From: Gemmatimonadota bacterium
GTDB lineage: Bacteria > JAAXHH01
Assembly (NCBI GenBank): GCA_026702745.1
Contig: JAPPBT010000016.1
Location: forward strand, 1 to 52,180
Reading direction: 5' to 3'
DNA length: 52,180 bases
A program made the translations under genes and the position numbers. Under the pieces are notes generated by a model. That model searched no databases. It saw only the letters and a program-made list of their open reading frames with translations, and was not told the DNA's origin. Each line of letters begins with the position of its first letter. The stretch's first letter is position 1. This document shows positions 33,239 through 41,843 of this stretch, in pieces.

Positions 33239-34396
33239 ATGCAACAGTACCGGGTCGCTATACTGGGCTGCCGTGGCCGGGGCACGGCAGCGGGCCGCGC
33301 GTACCACCAGCATCCCCGCACCGAGGTTGTGGCATTATGCGACCTTGTGCCCGAACTGCTGGCGACCCTCGGCGACGAACTCGGGGTTACCGCTCGTTAC
33401 GACGATCTCGACCGAATGATCGAGGCCGAGGGCCCGGACATCGTCGCCATACCCACGGGCACCGAGTTCCACTATCCGCTGGCGATGCGCGTGCTGGAAC
33501 ACGGCGTCCACATCGACATAGAAAAGCCGATATGCACGACCCTGGCCGAGGCCGACGCGGTGTTGGCCAAGGCCGCGGAGAAAGGGGTGCAAGTGGCCGT
33601 GCATCACCAGGGGCGCACCGGCGGCGCGCTACGAGCGGTCAAAGCGGCGATCGCCGAGGGCCGGATCGGCGACTTGCGCTTTGTGCAGGGCAGCGGCAAA
33701 GGCTACTACGGCGGCTACGGCCTGATGAATATCGCCACGCACTCGCTCAATGCCATGCTCGGCGTGGCCGGGCCGGTGCGAAGCGTGCAGGCCGTGGCCT
33801 TGACCGATGGCCGTCCAATCACGCCCGAAGATGTGGTGCCGTCGCCGAGTGGCATGGGTTACATCTCCGGTGAACACTTGACCGCGGCGCTTGCCTTTGA
33901 ATGCGGGGTTTCGGGTGTCCTCCTGCAGCACCGCTTTCCCAAGATGGATTCAACGGCCTATATGATCGAGATCTACGGCACCGAGGGCAAGCTCTACTGG
34001 AAGAGCGGTGCCCCTTGGTTTTTATCCACGCCGCACTTCGCTCCCGGCCAGACCGAGTGGCAACCGCTCGCTCCCATCGTGCCGGAGCACTACGATCCGG
34101 CCGGTCCGGCTTCCGTGGAGGACTACCAGTTCGCCGATGAGTACGTGCAGGCGCTCGACGAGGATCGCGCACACGAGTGCTCGGGTGACGCCGGCCGCCA
34201 CGTGCTGGAGATACTGATGGGGATTTTCGAGTCAGGCGCGCGCGGTCGGCGCGTGGATCTGCCGCAAGCCGAACGCGATCACCCGCTCCTCCGCTGGCGC
34301 GAGGAACACGGCCTGGGCTTGCCCGATCCAATGCCGCGTCCCTATGCGGAATGGCTCGCCGCGGAAGACGGGCGTTTGGGCCGGACCGCGAGCTAG
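33239..34396 (+). CDS. Gfo/Idh/MocA-family oxidoreductase
   Basis: The 385-residue enzyme has the glycine site LGCRGRGTAAGRAY and the catalytic E95-K96-P97. The substrate domain includes HHQGRTGGALRAVKAA and a GGYGLMNIATHSLNAM stretch with the usual His/Asn candidates. AAGGAG is eight bases before the ATG. Its TAG stop interlocks with the stop of the facing amidohydrolase at 34393-34396. It is one of four family members in the window, and which sugar it oxidises cannot be read. Confidence 0.9.
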   Translation: MQQYRVAILGCRGRGTAAGRAYHQHPRTEVVALCDLVPELLATLGDELGVTARYDDLDRMIEAEGPDIVAIPTGTEFHYPLAMRVLEHGVHIDIEKPICTTLAEADAVLAKAAEKGVQVAVHHQGRTGGALRAVKAAIAEGRIGDLRFVQGSGKGYYGGYGLMNIATHSLNAMLGVAGPVRSVQAVALTDGRPITPEDVVPSPSGMGYISGEHLTAALAFECGVSGVLLQHRFPKMDSTAYMIEIYGTEGKLYWKSGAPWFLSTPHFAPGQTEWQPLAPIVPEHYDPAGPASVEDYQFADEYVQALDEDRAHECSGDAGRHVLEILMGIFESGARGRRVDLPQAERDHPLLRWREEHGLGLPDPMPRPYAEWLAAEDGRLGRTAS

Positions 34397-35568
34397 TCGC
34401 CGGGGTTTCCGACAAACCCGCCTCGTCCCTTCCCGGCCAACCTGCCCACTCCCATGATCCGCGCCATATTGCCACCGAGGATCGCCACCATCTCGCCCTC
34501 GTCCAGGAACGGGCAGTAGCGCCTCACATAGTCCAGGCTCTGGCGATAGGTCCAGTGCAGCAGCACGATGGGGATGTCCGTTCCCCACAGGATGCGGTCG
34601 GCGCCGAAACGATCGACCATTTTCTCCAGGACGGACCGCATCTGGGGCATGGGGTAGTCCCAGCGCGACTGCAGGAACACGGCGAATAGGACCTGGATGT
34701 GGAAGCGGGGGTGGTCCGCGGGCGCGGCTTCGTACACTTCGTCGGGGACGTTCAGCCGGTCGCGTTCGGCAAACATCCGCCAGGGGAATCCGTGCGTCAC
34801 GATCACGTCGACATCGGGAAATCGCTCCATCCAGGTACGCAACGGACGTAGCTCTTCGATGTATGCGGACTGCGATCCGACCGCGCCGAGGGTGAAAAAC
34901 ACCGGTATATCCAGGCCGGCGACCGCTGTCCAGAACGGGTCGAAATCGGGCCCGGTCCATTCGGGCGATAGGTCATAAAGCGGCCGGTGAAAGGGCGCGA
35001 ACTGAAGGCCTGAAAGCCTGTGAACGCGGATCGCCCGTTCCAGTTTCGCAATGGCCTCGTCGGTCCTGTCGGGGATCCACCACTCAGGCACCTGGACCAG
35101 TCCCTGGATCCGCTCCGGGTAGCGGCGGCAGCATTCCGCGATGTAACCGTCGTCGAGCCCCATGTAGGGCGTGCGGTGCAGGAGGGCGCGGTCGACGCCC
35201 GCGTAGTCCATCTCCGCCACCAGGTACTCCACGGGAAAGGAGAAGTCCTCCGTCCACGGCGGCAGGGCCTGCTTGACATAATCCACGCCATCGACCGTCC
35301 ACTCGGCCAGGCCATGTTTTCCGGTGCGGAAGTCCGCGTCCCGCAGGCCCTCAAAGCGCCAGGGACGATCGGGGTCGTAGAGCCCCGTGGCGTCGGCTGG
35401 AGCGTCGGCCGTTGCGTCGGCAGGCGCGCGGTCGCCGCGCCGCCAGACGGGTTGCTGCCGGGCCTGGGCCATGAACAGTTGCAGATGGCGCCGGAATTCG
35501 GCACGATCGTCGAAGCCGTCGATTTCGCGCGGTGGAGGAAAGCAATAGGCGTGTCCGTCGTAGATCAT
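34393..35568 (-). CDS. Amidohydrolase-family metal-dependent hydrolase
   Basis: The 391-residue protein has the amidohydrolase-2 TIM-barrel fold: DGHAYCFPPP in place of the strand-1 HxH (only one His is clear), middle-strand VIVTHGFPWRM and the C-terminal ILWGTDIPIVLLHW with the catalytic Asp. A 12-residue low-complexity stretch, ADATADAPADAT, sits near residue 53 and is likely an insertion loop. It faces the Gfo/Idh gene with overlapping stop codons. The reaction is unknown; the altered HxH makes a bound-metal change possible. Confidence 0.82.
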   Translation of the reverse strand: MIYDGHAYCFPPPREIDGFDDRAEFRRHLQLFMAQARQQPVWRRGDRAPADATADAPADATGLYDPDRPWRFEGLRDADFRTGKHGLAEWTVDGVDYVKQALPPWTEDFSFPVEYLVAEMDYAGVDRALLHRTPYMGLDDGYIAECCRRYPERIQGLVQVPEWWIPDRTDEAIAKLERAIRVHRLSGLQFAPFHRPLYDLSPEWTGPDFDPFWTAVAGLDIPVFFTLGAVGSQSAYIEELRPLRTWMERFPDVDVIVTHGFPWRMFAERDRLNVPDEVYEAAPADHPRFHIQVLFAVFLQSRWDYPMPQMRSVLEKMVDRFGADRILWGTDIPIVLLHWTYRQSLDYVRRYCPFLDEGEMVAILGGNMARIMGVGRLAGKGRGGFVGNPGD

Positions 35569-35758
35569 TTAAAGCCTCGGTAGTTCACCTGGAATGGACC
35601 TTCGAATCCCTGGAAGACGCATAATGAACAGGTATGGTTGCGAGACCGCAACTTCATTCCCGCTTGTCAGTTCTGAATGGACTTGACGGAAAATTACCAT
35701 GGCGTTAAGGATGTTGGACGATTGATTGCGACGGACAACATGCGGAGGGATCATTAAA

Positions 35759-36544
35759 ATGCCAGCACATCCCACGGACGCCGAACGCTTCCTATTCGAC
35801 ACGAACGGTTACCTGGTGCTGGAGGATTTCCTTCCGAATTCCCTGGTCGACGCGCTCAACGCCGCACTGGAGCGGACGATAGCGCACCGCCGCGCCCCAG
35901 GGTTCCATCGAACGCACGAGCCGGCCTTCTCCGACAAACTGGATTCGGCCAATGCGCGGGTCATGCACCTGCTGGCCGAAGATCCGCTCTTTCTGGACAT
36001 GCTCGACTACGAGCCGATGATGGAATATGTCCGCGGTCTGTTCAACGAGATGCCCCACCTGCACTCGACCGACGCCATCTACGAGATCGAACCCGAAGAG
36101 CACCACGGAAAAGGCTGGCACACGGACGGGATACAGGACGGGTTTCGCGACTTCCGGCCGCACATCCCGCTATTGCAGTTCAAGGTGGGGTACTACCTGA
36201 GTGACATGACCGAACCCGACCAGGCCAACCTGACGCTGGTACCGGGCAGCCACAAGTCCCTGGTCGAGCCGGACGGGAAGAACGGCATGCCCGGTGCCGT
36301 GCAGGTCTGCGGACGGCCCGGTACGGCCGTGCTCTTCCACAACGGGGTGTGGCATTCGGCCGGCCCGTTCACGCGCCACGGGGGCAAGCGGGTGATCCTC
36401 TACTACGGCTACGAACACCCGTGGATGCTGGCGTGCGCGGAACAATGGCGGTACGACAGGGATTTCCTGAACAGCCTGACGCCCCGGCACCGGCGCTTCT
36501 TCCACGGTTTCGTATTCGATCCGCCTGAGTACCGCTGGGGTTGA
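35759..36544 (+). CDS. Phytanoyl-CoA dioxygenase (PhyH) family protein
   Basis: The 261-residue oxygenase opens with FLFDTNGYLVLEDFLP, the standard PhyH N-terminus. Iron ligands are HxD in GKGWHTDGIQDG and His in GVWHSAGPFTRHGGKRVILYYGY, where the Arg after the distal His would bind 2-oxoglutarate. ATG 35759 has GGAGG ten bases upstream. Its stop is directly followed by the LRR lipoprotein gene, whose longest in-frame TTG start (36541) overlaps it; they may be co-transcribed. The substrate is unknown. Confidence 0.88.
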   Translation: MPAHPTDAERFLFDTNGYLVLEDFLPNSLVDALNAALERTIAHRRAPGFHRTHEPAFSDKLDSANARVMHLLAEDPLFLDMLDYEPMMEYVRGLFNEMPHLHSTDAIYEIEPEEHHGKGWHTDGIQDGFRDFRPHIPLLQFKVGYYLSDMTEPDQANLTLVPGSHKSLVEPDGKNGMPGAVQVCGRPGTAVLFHNGVWHSAGPFTRHGGKRVILYYGYEHPWMLACAEQWRYDRDFLNSLTPRHRRFFHGFVFDPPEYRWG

Positions 36545-36573
36545 GCCGACGCGTCTCGCAACGGAATCGGACC

Positions 36574-39500
36574 ATGAGGTTTCTTCTCGTTCCGGTCGTC
36601 CTCTCGATCATCATTTATTTGTCGTGCGGCAGGGAAAACCCCACGGGTCCGCCGCAGGCGGCCAGCATCACGATATCGCCCTCCGAGACCGAGTTGGACG
36701 CAATCGGCGCGACCGTGCAGTTCACCGCGTCGGTCCGGGACGGGAACGATCGGGTGATTGCGGACGCGGCCGTGACGTGGACCAGCGGAAACACCGAAGT
36801 GGCCAGCGTGACCCACGAGGGCCTGGTCACGGCCCGGAAGAACGGTTCCACGGTCGTCACGGCCGTTTCGGGGCCATTCCATGCGAACGCCAGCGTCACG
36901 GTATCCCAGGCGGTCGCTCGCATCGAGATCGCGCCCGCCAGCGTGATGCTGACGATGACGGAGAGGATTCTGCGCTTGGACGCCGTGGCGAAGGACAGGA
37001 ACGGCAACCCGGTGCCCAACGCGCGGCTCATTTGGGCCAGCAGCGATCCTTTCGTCGTCTCGGTGAACGCCCTGGGAGACCTCGAAGCATGGTCGAACGG
37101 AAACGCCCGGATCACCGTATCTACTGGGGATGTATCGACAAGCGTGGAAGTCACGGTCTCGGGTTTCCGACCGGATGCGCTGGACCGCGCCGCCCTGGTG
37201 GCCCTGTTCAACGGCACCGGCGGACCGGGTTGGACGCTCGCCACCAACTGGTCGAGCGACGCGCCTCTCGACGAGTGGAAGGGAGTGACGACCGACGCCG
37301 AAGGAAGAGTGATCGAATTGGCGCTCGATCGGAACGGTCTGGAGGGCGCGTTTCCCACGGAACTGTTCCGGTTGGAAAGGCTCAGGTCTCTCTCACTCCT
37401 GGGCAATCGGTTGACCGGGAGCATACCCCCTGCAATCGGACGGCTGGCCAGTCTGGAGGTGCTGGAGGTTTCCTATAACCGGTTGACGGGAAGCATACCC
37501 CCCGAAATCGGACGACTCGTCAGGCTCAGGGTACTCGGCGCCAGAGGCAATAATTTCTCACACGGACCGTTGCCCATGGCCATGGCCAATCTCGGCAATC
37601 TCGAAAGACTGAGGCTTGATAGAACGTTCCTGTGTGCACCGCTGGACGCGGTCTTCCAGGCGTGGCTCGGTGCTATTGACGACGTGGAAGTGGACAACTG
37701 CGAGGACATGGAACGGAGCGCGCTGATCGCTTTGTACAACGCGGCGGACGGGGGGAACTGGACCGTACGACGTAATTGGCTCACCGCCGCGCCCCTGAGC
37801 GCCTGGCACGGCGTCACGACCAATGACCTGGGTCAGGTAACAGGGCTGGACCTCGAGGACAACAATCTTAAGGGAACGCTGCCGTCCCGGCTGGGCGATC
37901 TCCGGTCTATGAGGGTATTGGACCTGTCGAACAACTCCGGGCTGTCGGGACCGCTGCCTGCGTCGCTGGTTGGTCTAGGCCCAACGGTCCTCAGGTTGGG
38001 CGGAACGAGTCTTTGCGCGCCGCCCGACCCCGCCTATCAGGCCTGGCTGGCCACCATCGGGGACATACGGGTCGACAACTGTCCCTCCACCCTCGGCCCC
38101 GACCGGATGGCGTTGACCACGTTGTACGGCGAAACGGGCGGCGCGTACTGGAAGGAGGCCGCCAACTGGCTCAGCGAAGCGCCGTTGCGAGACTGGCACG
38201 GCGTCGAGACCGACGCCGAAGGGCATGTGATCTCCCTCGACCTGGGGTACAACAACCTCAAGGGGCGGTTGCCTTCTGAACTGGCGCTGATGGACAGGCT
38301 GGAAACGTTGCGTCTTATCGGCAACGGCCTGGCGGGGCACATTCCACCGGAATTCGCGCGCGTTGATCGACTCGTCGCATTGGATCTCTCGGTGAACCTG
38401 CTGACGGGCCCCATTCCACCGGAACTGGGACAACTGGAAAACCTCTCCGTCCTCGATCTCTCCGCAAACGGGTTGACCGGTGCCCTCCCGGCCGAACTGG
38501 GACGACTCGACCGACTCACCGACCTCGATCTCGGGCTCAACCGGTTACACGGACCCCTTACTCCGGAATTGGGCAACCTCCGCAGCCTCGAGCGACTCAC
38601 GCTCTCCTCCAACGAGTTTACAGGCCCCGTTCCAAACGAATTGGGAGGACTTGCAGCGCTCACCGTCCTCAACCTCTCCGTCAATGGGCTGACGGGCGCC
38701 GTTCCACCCGAATTGGGGCAACTCCGAGACCTCGTCACACTCGACCTCGCTAGAAACGGGCTGACGGGCCCCGTTCCCCCGGAACTGGGACAGCTGGCAA
38801 GCCTCGAAGAACTGGATCTCTCCACCAATGCGTTGACGGGCCCCGTCCCACCCGAACTGGGACATCTGCCAAACCTCGAGGAACTGAACCTTTCCACCAA
38901 CGGGCTGGCGGGTCCCGTCCCGACGGAATTGGGAAGACTGGCGAACCTCGTCACGCTGCGCCTGGCGTCGAATCGGTTGAGCGGGCCGGTCCCGTCCGAA
39001 CTGGGAGCGCTCGGGAAGCTCAAGACGCTGAGTCTCTCCCACAACGCCGGGCTGTCGGGGCCGTTGCCGCGCACGTTCCTGGGCCTCGACCTGGCCTCCC
39101 TGCTGCTGGCCGGCACGGGACTTTGCGCGTCCCGGGACGCCGAGACCCAGACGTGGTTGCTGGATATAGACGAAAGGCGCGTTTCCGGCTGCGGCGACGC
39201 CGTCGCGCGCGTTGCGTCGGCGTATCTCACGCAGGCGGTGCAGTCCCTCGATAACCCGGTGCCGCTGGTTGCCGGCAAGCCCGCGCTCCTTCGCGTCTTC
39301 TTGACGAGCGGCGGCATGGCCGACGCCAGGCGGCCGCCGGTACGCGCAACGTTCTACCAGAACAATCTTCCGGTGTACACGGCCGAGATACCGGGCGGAG
39401 ACTACAGCCTTCCGGACCGTCCGGAGGAGGGAGACCTCGCGGCGTCATCCAACGCCCATATTCCGGCCTATGTCGTTCGACCGGGCCTGGAAATGGTGAT

Positions 39501-40662
39501 AGAAATCGGTCCCGGCAGCACACCGGATTCCGCTTCGGACGCCGGTCGCCGCCTGCCGCCTGCCGGACGGCTGGCACTGGAGGTGGCGGAGGTGCCGCCT
39601 CTCGACCTCACCCTGGTCCCGTTTCTGTTGATGTCGAATCCGGATTGGACGCTCGTGGACTACGCCGCGGGCCTGTCGTCGAATGACGAACTGTTCAGGA
39701 TGACCCGGGAAACGCTTCCGGTAGGTGATTTCCACCTGAACGTGCGCGAACCCGTGTGGACTTCGGTGGCATCCGAGGCGAAGAACACCATATCGATGCT
39801 GGTCGAGGTCTTTGTGGTCCGCATCCTGGACGGCGCACCGGGACACTATATGGCTATCCTTCCCGCCAGCGAACGCGTGGGCGTCGCCGTCATTCCCGGT
39901 AGCATCGGCGTGTCGGCTCTGAACGGATTCACCATAGCCCATGAACTCGGACACAACATGAACCTGAGGCATGCGCCGTGCGGCGGACCGTCCGGGCTGG
40001 ACCCCGACTATCCCTACGTCGACGGGACGACCGGCACATGGGGCTACGACATCCTTTCGGGATCGCTGGTGTCGCCGCAAAGCCACGACCTGATGAGTTA
40101 CTGCCCTCCCGGATGGATCAGCGACTTCCACTTCGTCAAGGCGCTGGTCTATCGGCGGTCCGTAGAAATGTCCGTTCCGGCGGCGCGTGCCGTTTCCGCT
40201 ACCAGCCTGCTGCTCTGGGGCGAAGTGAACGACCTCGGAGAAACTGTCCTTCATCCTGCTTTCACGGTCGAAGCCCCGCCCCTCCTGCCGGAGACCGGCG
40301 GTCCGTATCGTCTCGCCGGTGAAGACGGAGCGGGGAACACGCTGTTTGCGTTGTCCTTCGGAACGGCGGAAATCGCGGATGGAGCCGGGAGCGTTTTCGC
40401 CTTCGTGCTTCCTGTCCAGACGGACTGGCTCGATCGACTGCAACAGATCGCGCTGACCGGTCCGGAAGGGGTGATGACGATAGATCGCAGCGGAGGACCG
40501 GCCGCCGCGATCATGTTGGACCGGACGACCGGAGCGGTCCGGGGTATTCTCCGGCACTGGTTCGACCAGGGCGGCTCTCCGACCTTCGCCCGGCGCGTGC
40601 TGCCGGATGGAGATTTCGAAGTCCTGGTCAGCCGCGGCATCCCGGATTCGAATCCCAGGTAG
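36574..40662 (+). CDS. Giant lipoprotein: Ig-like, LRR and metzincin domains
   Basis: The 1362-residue protein begins with a signal peptide and lipobox YLSC (Cys18). Two BIG2-like Ig repeats lie at about residues 28-190. Three blocks of plant-type leucine-rich repeats follow to about residue 870, each introduced by an LYN/LYG...NWL...WHGV cap, with repeats of the form LDLSxNxLTGPVPPELG. The C-terminal third holds HELGHNMNLRH (H1123-H1133), the zinc-binding metzincin motif, and a Met-turn DLMSYC about residue 1174. The order suggests a surface-anchored binding array delivering a peptidase to a target. The repeats are nearly identical, hinting at recent expansion. Start 36574 is preferred because it begins at the signal peptide. 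Confidence 0.88.
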   Translation: MRFLLVPVVLSIIIYLSCGRENPTGPPQAASITISPSETELDAIGATVQFTASVRDGNDRVIADAAVTWTSGNTEVASVTHEGLVTARKNGSTVVTAVSGPFHANASVTVSQAVARIEIAPASVMLTMTERILRLDAVAKDRNGNPVPNARLIWASSDPFVVSVNALGDLEAWSNGNARITVSTGDVSTSVEVTVSGFRPDALDRAALVALFNGTGGPGWTLATNWSSDAPLDEWKGVTTDAEGRVIELALDRNGLEGAFPTELFRLERLRSLSLLGNRLTGSIPPAIGRLASLEVLEVSYNRLTGSIPPEIGRLVRLRVLGARGNNFSHGPLPMAMANLGNLERLRLDRTFLCAPLDAVFQAWLGAIDDVEVDNCEDMERSALIALYNAADGGNWTVRRNWLTAAPLSAWHGVTTNDLGQVTGLDLEDNNLKGTLPSRLGDLRSMRVLDLSNNSGLSGPLPASLVGLGPTVLRLGGTSLCAPPDPAYQAWLATIGDIRVDNCPSTLGPDRMALTTLYGETGGAYWKEAANWLSEAPLRDWHGVETDAEGHVISLDLGYNNLKGRLPSELALMDRLETLRLIGNGLAGHIPPEFARVDRLVALDLSVNLLTGPIPPELGQLENLSVLDLSANGLTGALPAELGRLDRLTDLDLGLNRLHGPLTPELGNLRSLERLTLSSNEFTGPVPNELGGLAALTVLNLSVNGLTGAVPPELGQLRDLVTLDLARNGLTGPVPPELGQLASLEELDLSTNALTGPVPPELGHLPNLEELNLSTNGLAGPVPTELGRLANLVTLRLASNRLSGPVPSELGALGKLKTLSLSHNAGLSGPLPRTFLGLDLASLLLAGTGLCASRDAETQTWLLDIDERRVSGCGDAVARVASAYLTQAVQSLDNPVPLVAGKPALLRVFLTSGGMADARRPPVRATFYQNNLPVYTAEIPGGDYSLPDRPEEGDLAASSNAHIPAYVVRPGLEMVIEIGPGSTPDSASDAGRRLPPAGRLALEVAEVPPLDLTLVPFLLMSNPDWTLVDYAAGLSSNDELFRMTRETLPVGDFHLNVREPVWTSVASEAKNTISMLVEVFVVRILDGAPGHYMAILPASERVGVAVIPGSIGVSALNGFTIAHELGHNMNLRHAPCGGPSGLDPDYPYVDGTTGTWGYDILSGSLVSPQSHDLMSYCPPGWISDFHFVKALVYRRSVEMSVPAARAVSATSLLLWGEVNDLGETVLHPAFTVEAPPLLPETGGPYRLAGEDGAGNTLFALSFGTAEIADGAGSVFAFVLPVQTDWLDRLQQIALTGPEGVMTIDRSGGPAAAIMLDRTTGAVRGILRHWFDQGGSPTFARRVLPDGDFEVLVSRGIPDSNPR

Positions 40663-40848
40663 CGAGGGTTGCCTGCCGAGGCTCCGGCAGCCCGTACAAA
40701 AAACCGTTTTTGGGAATCGCGTAATAGGGTATTATGATTAGGGTATAGCCCGGATCGGTCGTTTCGTCCAGATCGGGGATGCCGTCGAGACCGGTCCCTG
40801 TGTAAACCCGGTTCGACCCGGATCGACCCGGATTCCAACCCCTGTTCC

Positions 40849-41832
40849 ATGAATTTCGTACTTACTCTGGCCCTGACCGCCGTCTGCCTGGGTGGCGAGA
40901 CCTTCTTCCACGCGCCACGGACCTATCTGGGAGAGCGGGCTTTCTCGCTGCGACTTTCCGATGAGCGGGTGGCTCACGGCCACACCCTATTACTGGAGTG
41001 CATCCCTGACAGTCCCGGCGAGGAAGCCGGTCGCGATCTCGCCGAGGTAGCCGGTCGCGCAACTGATCTGACCATTTCGACGGGTGCCCGGATCCATCGC
41101 CTGTATCCTCATCCAACCGCGCCTGACGGTGTCTTGTTCACCCTGATCGGCATTCCCTATCGCGCGGCACCGGGACCGGATACCGTGCACGTGGAATGGA
41201 CAGAGAGCGACCGCGTCTTCGGTCGGGAACTGCCCTTCGCGGTCGTCGCCGGTCCGTACAGGTCGGAACAAATCCGCGGCGTGCCGCAGAGCCGGGTCAC
41301 GCCCTCAGTCACGGACTTCCGGCGCATAGCGCGGGAACAGAAGATCATCGCCGCGGCGTACGAGGCTGTACGGGACACGGTGATGATGGAAGACACGTTC
41401 CGTTATCCCGTGGAGAAGAAGACTATCACCAGTCCGTACGGGACTCGAAGAGTGTTTAACGGACAGCTTCGAAGCTACCACGGCGGCCTCGACCTGCGGG
41501 CCTACGAAGGCACGCCCCTTTACGCCGCCCAGTCCGGCGTGGTCAAGTTGGCGCAGGACCTGTTCTATTCGGGCAACCATGTCCTCATCGAACACGGCAT
41601 GGGCATTCACACCGGGTATTCACACATGAGCCGGCTGTATGTGAAAGAAGGGGACGAGGTGTCCCGGGGTCAACTGCTGGGACTGTCGGGATCCACGGGC
41701 CGGGTGACCGCCGCGCACCTGCACTGGACGGTGAGCGTGGACGGCGTGGGGGTCAGTCCGCTCCAGTTCACCGAGATCCTCGCCATGCTGTACCGGAAAC
41801 CCGTCGAGGTACGTAAACCGAATGACGGCTGA
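40849..41832 (+). CDS. M23-family (LytM-like) peptidoglycan endopeptidase
   Basis: The 327-residue protein has a signal-like N-terminus (MNFVLTLALTAVCLGGE), a beta-rich middle, and a C-terminal LytM domain with the metal ligands HxxxD (YHGGLDL) and HxH (AAHLHWTV). The VLIEHGMGIHTGYSHMSRLYVKEGDEV stretch between them is typical of M23 family. It probably cuts peptidoglycan cross-links in the periplasm. It ends 11 bases before the next gene, so the three genes 40849-45540 are likely one unit. No ribosome site is clear at the start. Confidence 0.88.
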   Translation: MNFVLTLALTAVCLGGETFFHAPRTYLGERAFSLRLSDERVAHGHTLLLECIPDSPGEEAGRDLAEVAGRATDLTISTGARIHRLYPHPTAPDGVLFTLIGIPYRAAPGPDTVHVEWTESDRVFGRELPFAVVAGPYRSEQIRGVPQSRVTPSVTDFRRIAREQKIIAAAYEAVRDTVMMEDTFRYPVEKKTITSPYGTRRVFNGQLRSYHGGLDLRAYEGTPLYAAQSGVVKLAQDLFYSGNHVLIEHGMGIHTGYSHMSRLYVKEGDEVSRGQLLGLSGSTGRVTAAHLHWTVSVDGVGVSPLQFTEILAMLYRKPVEVRKPNDG

Positions 41833-41843
41833 ACGGGGTTGTC

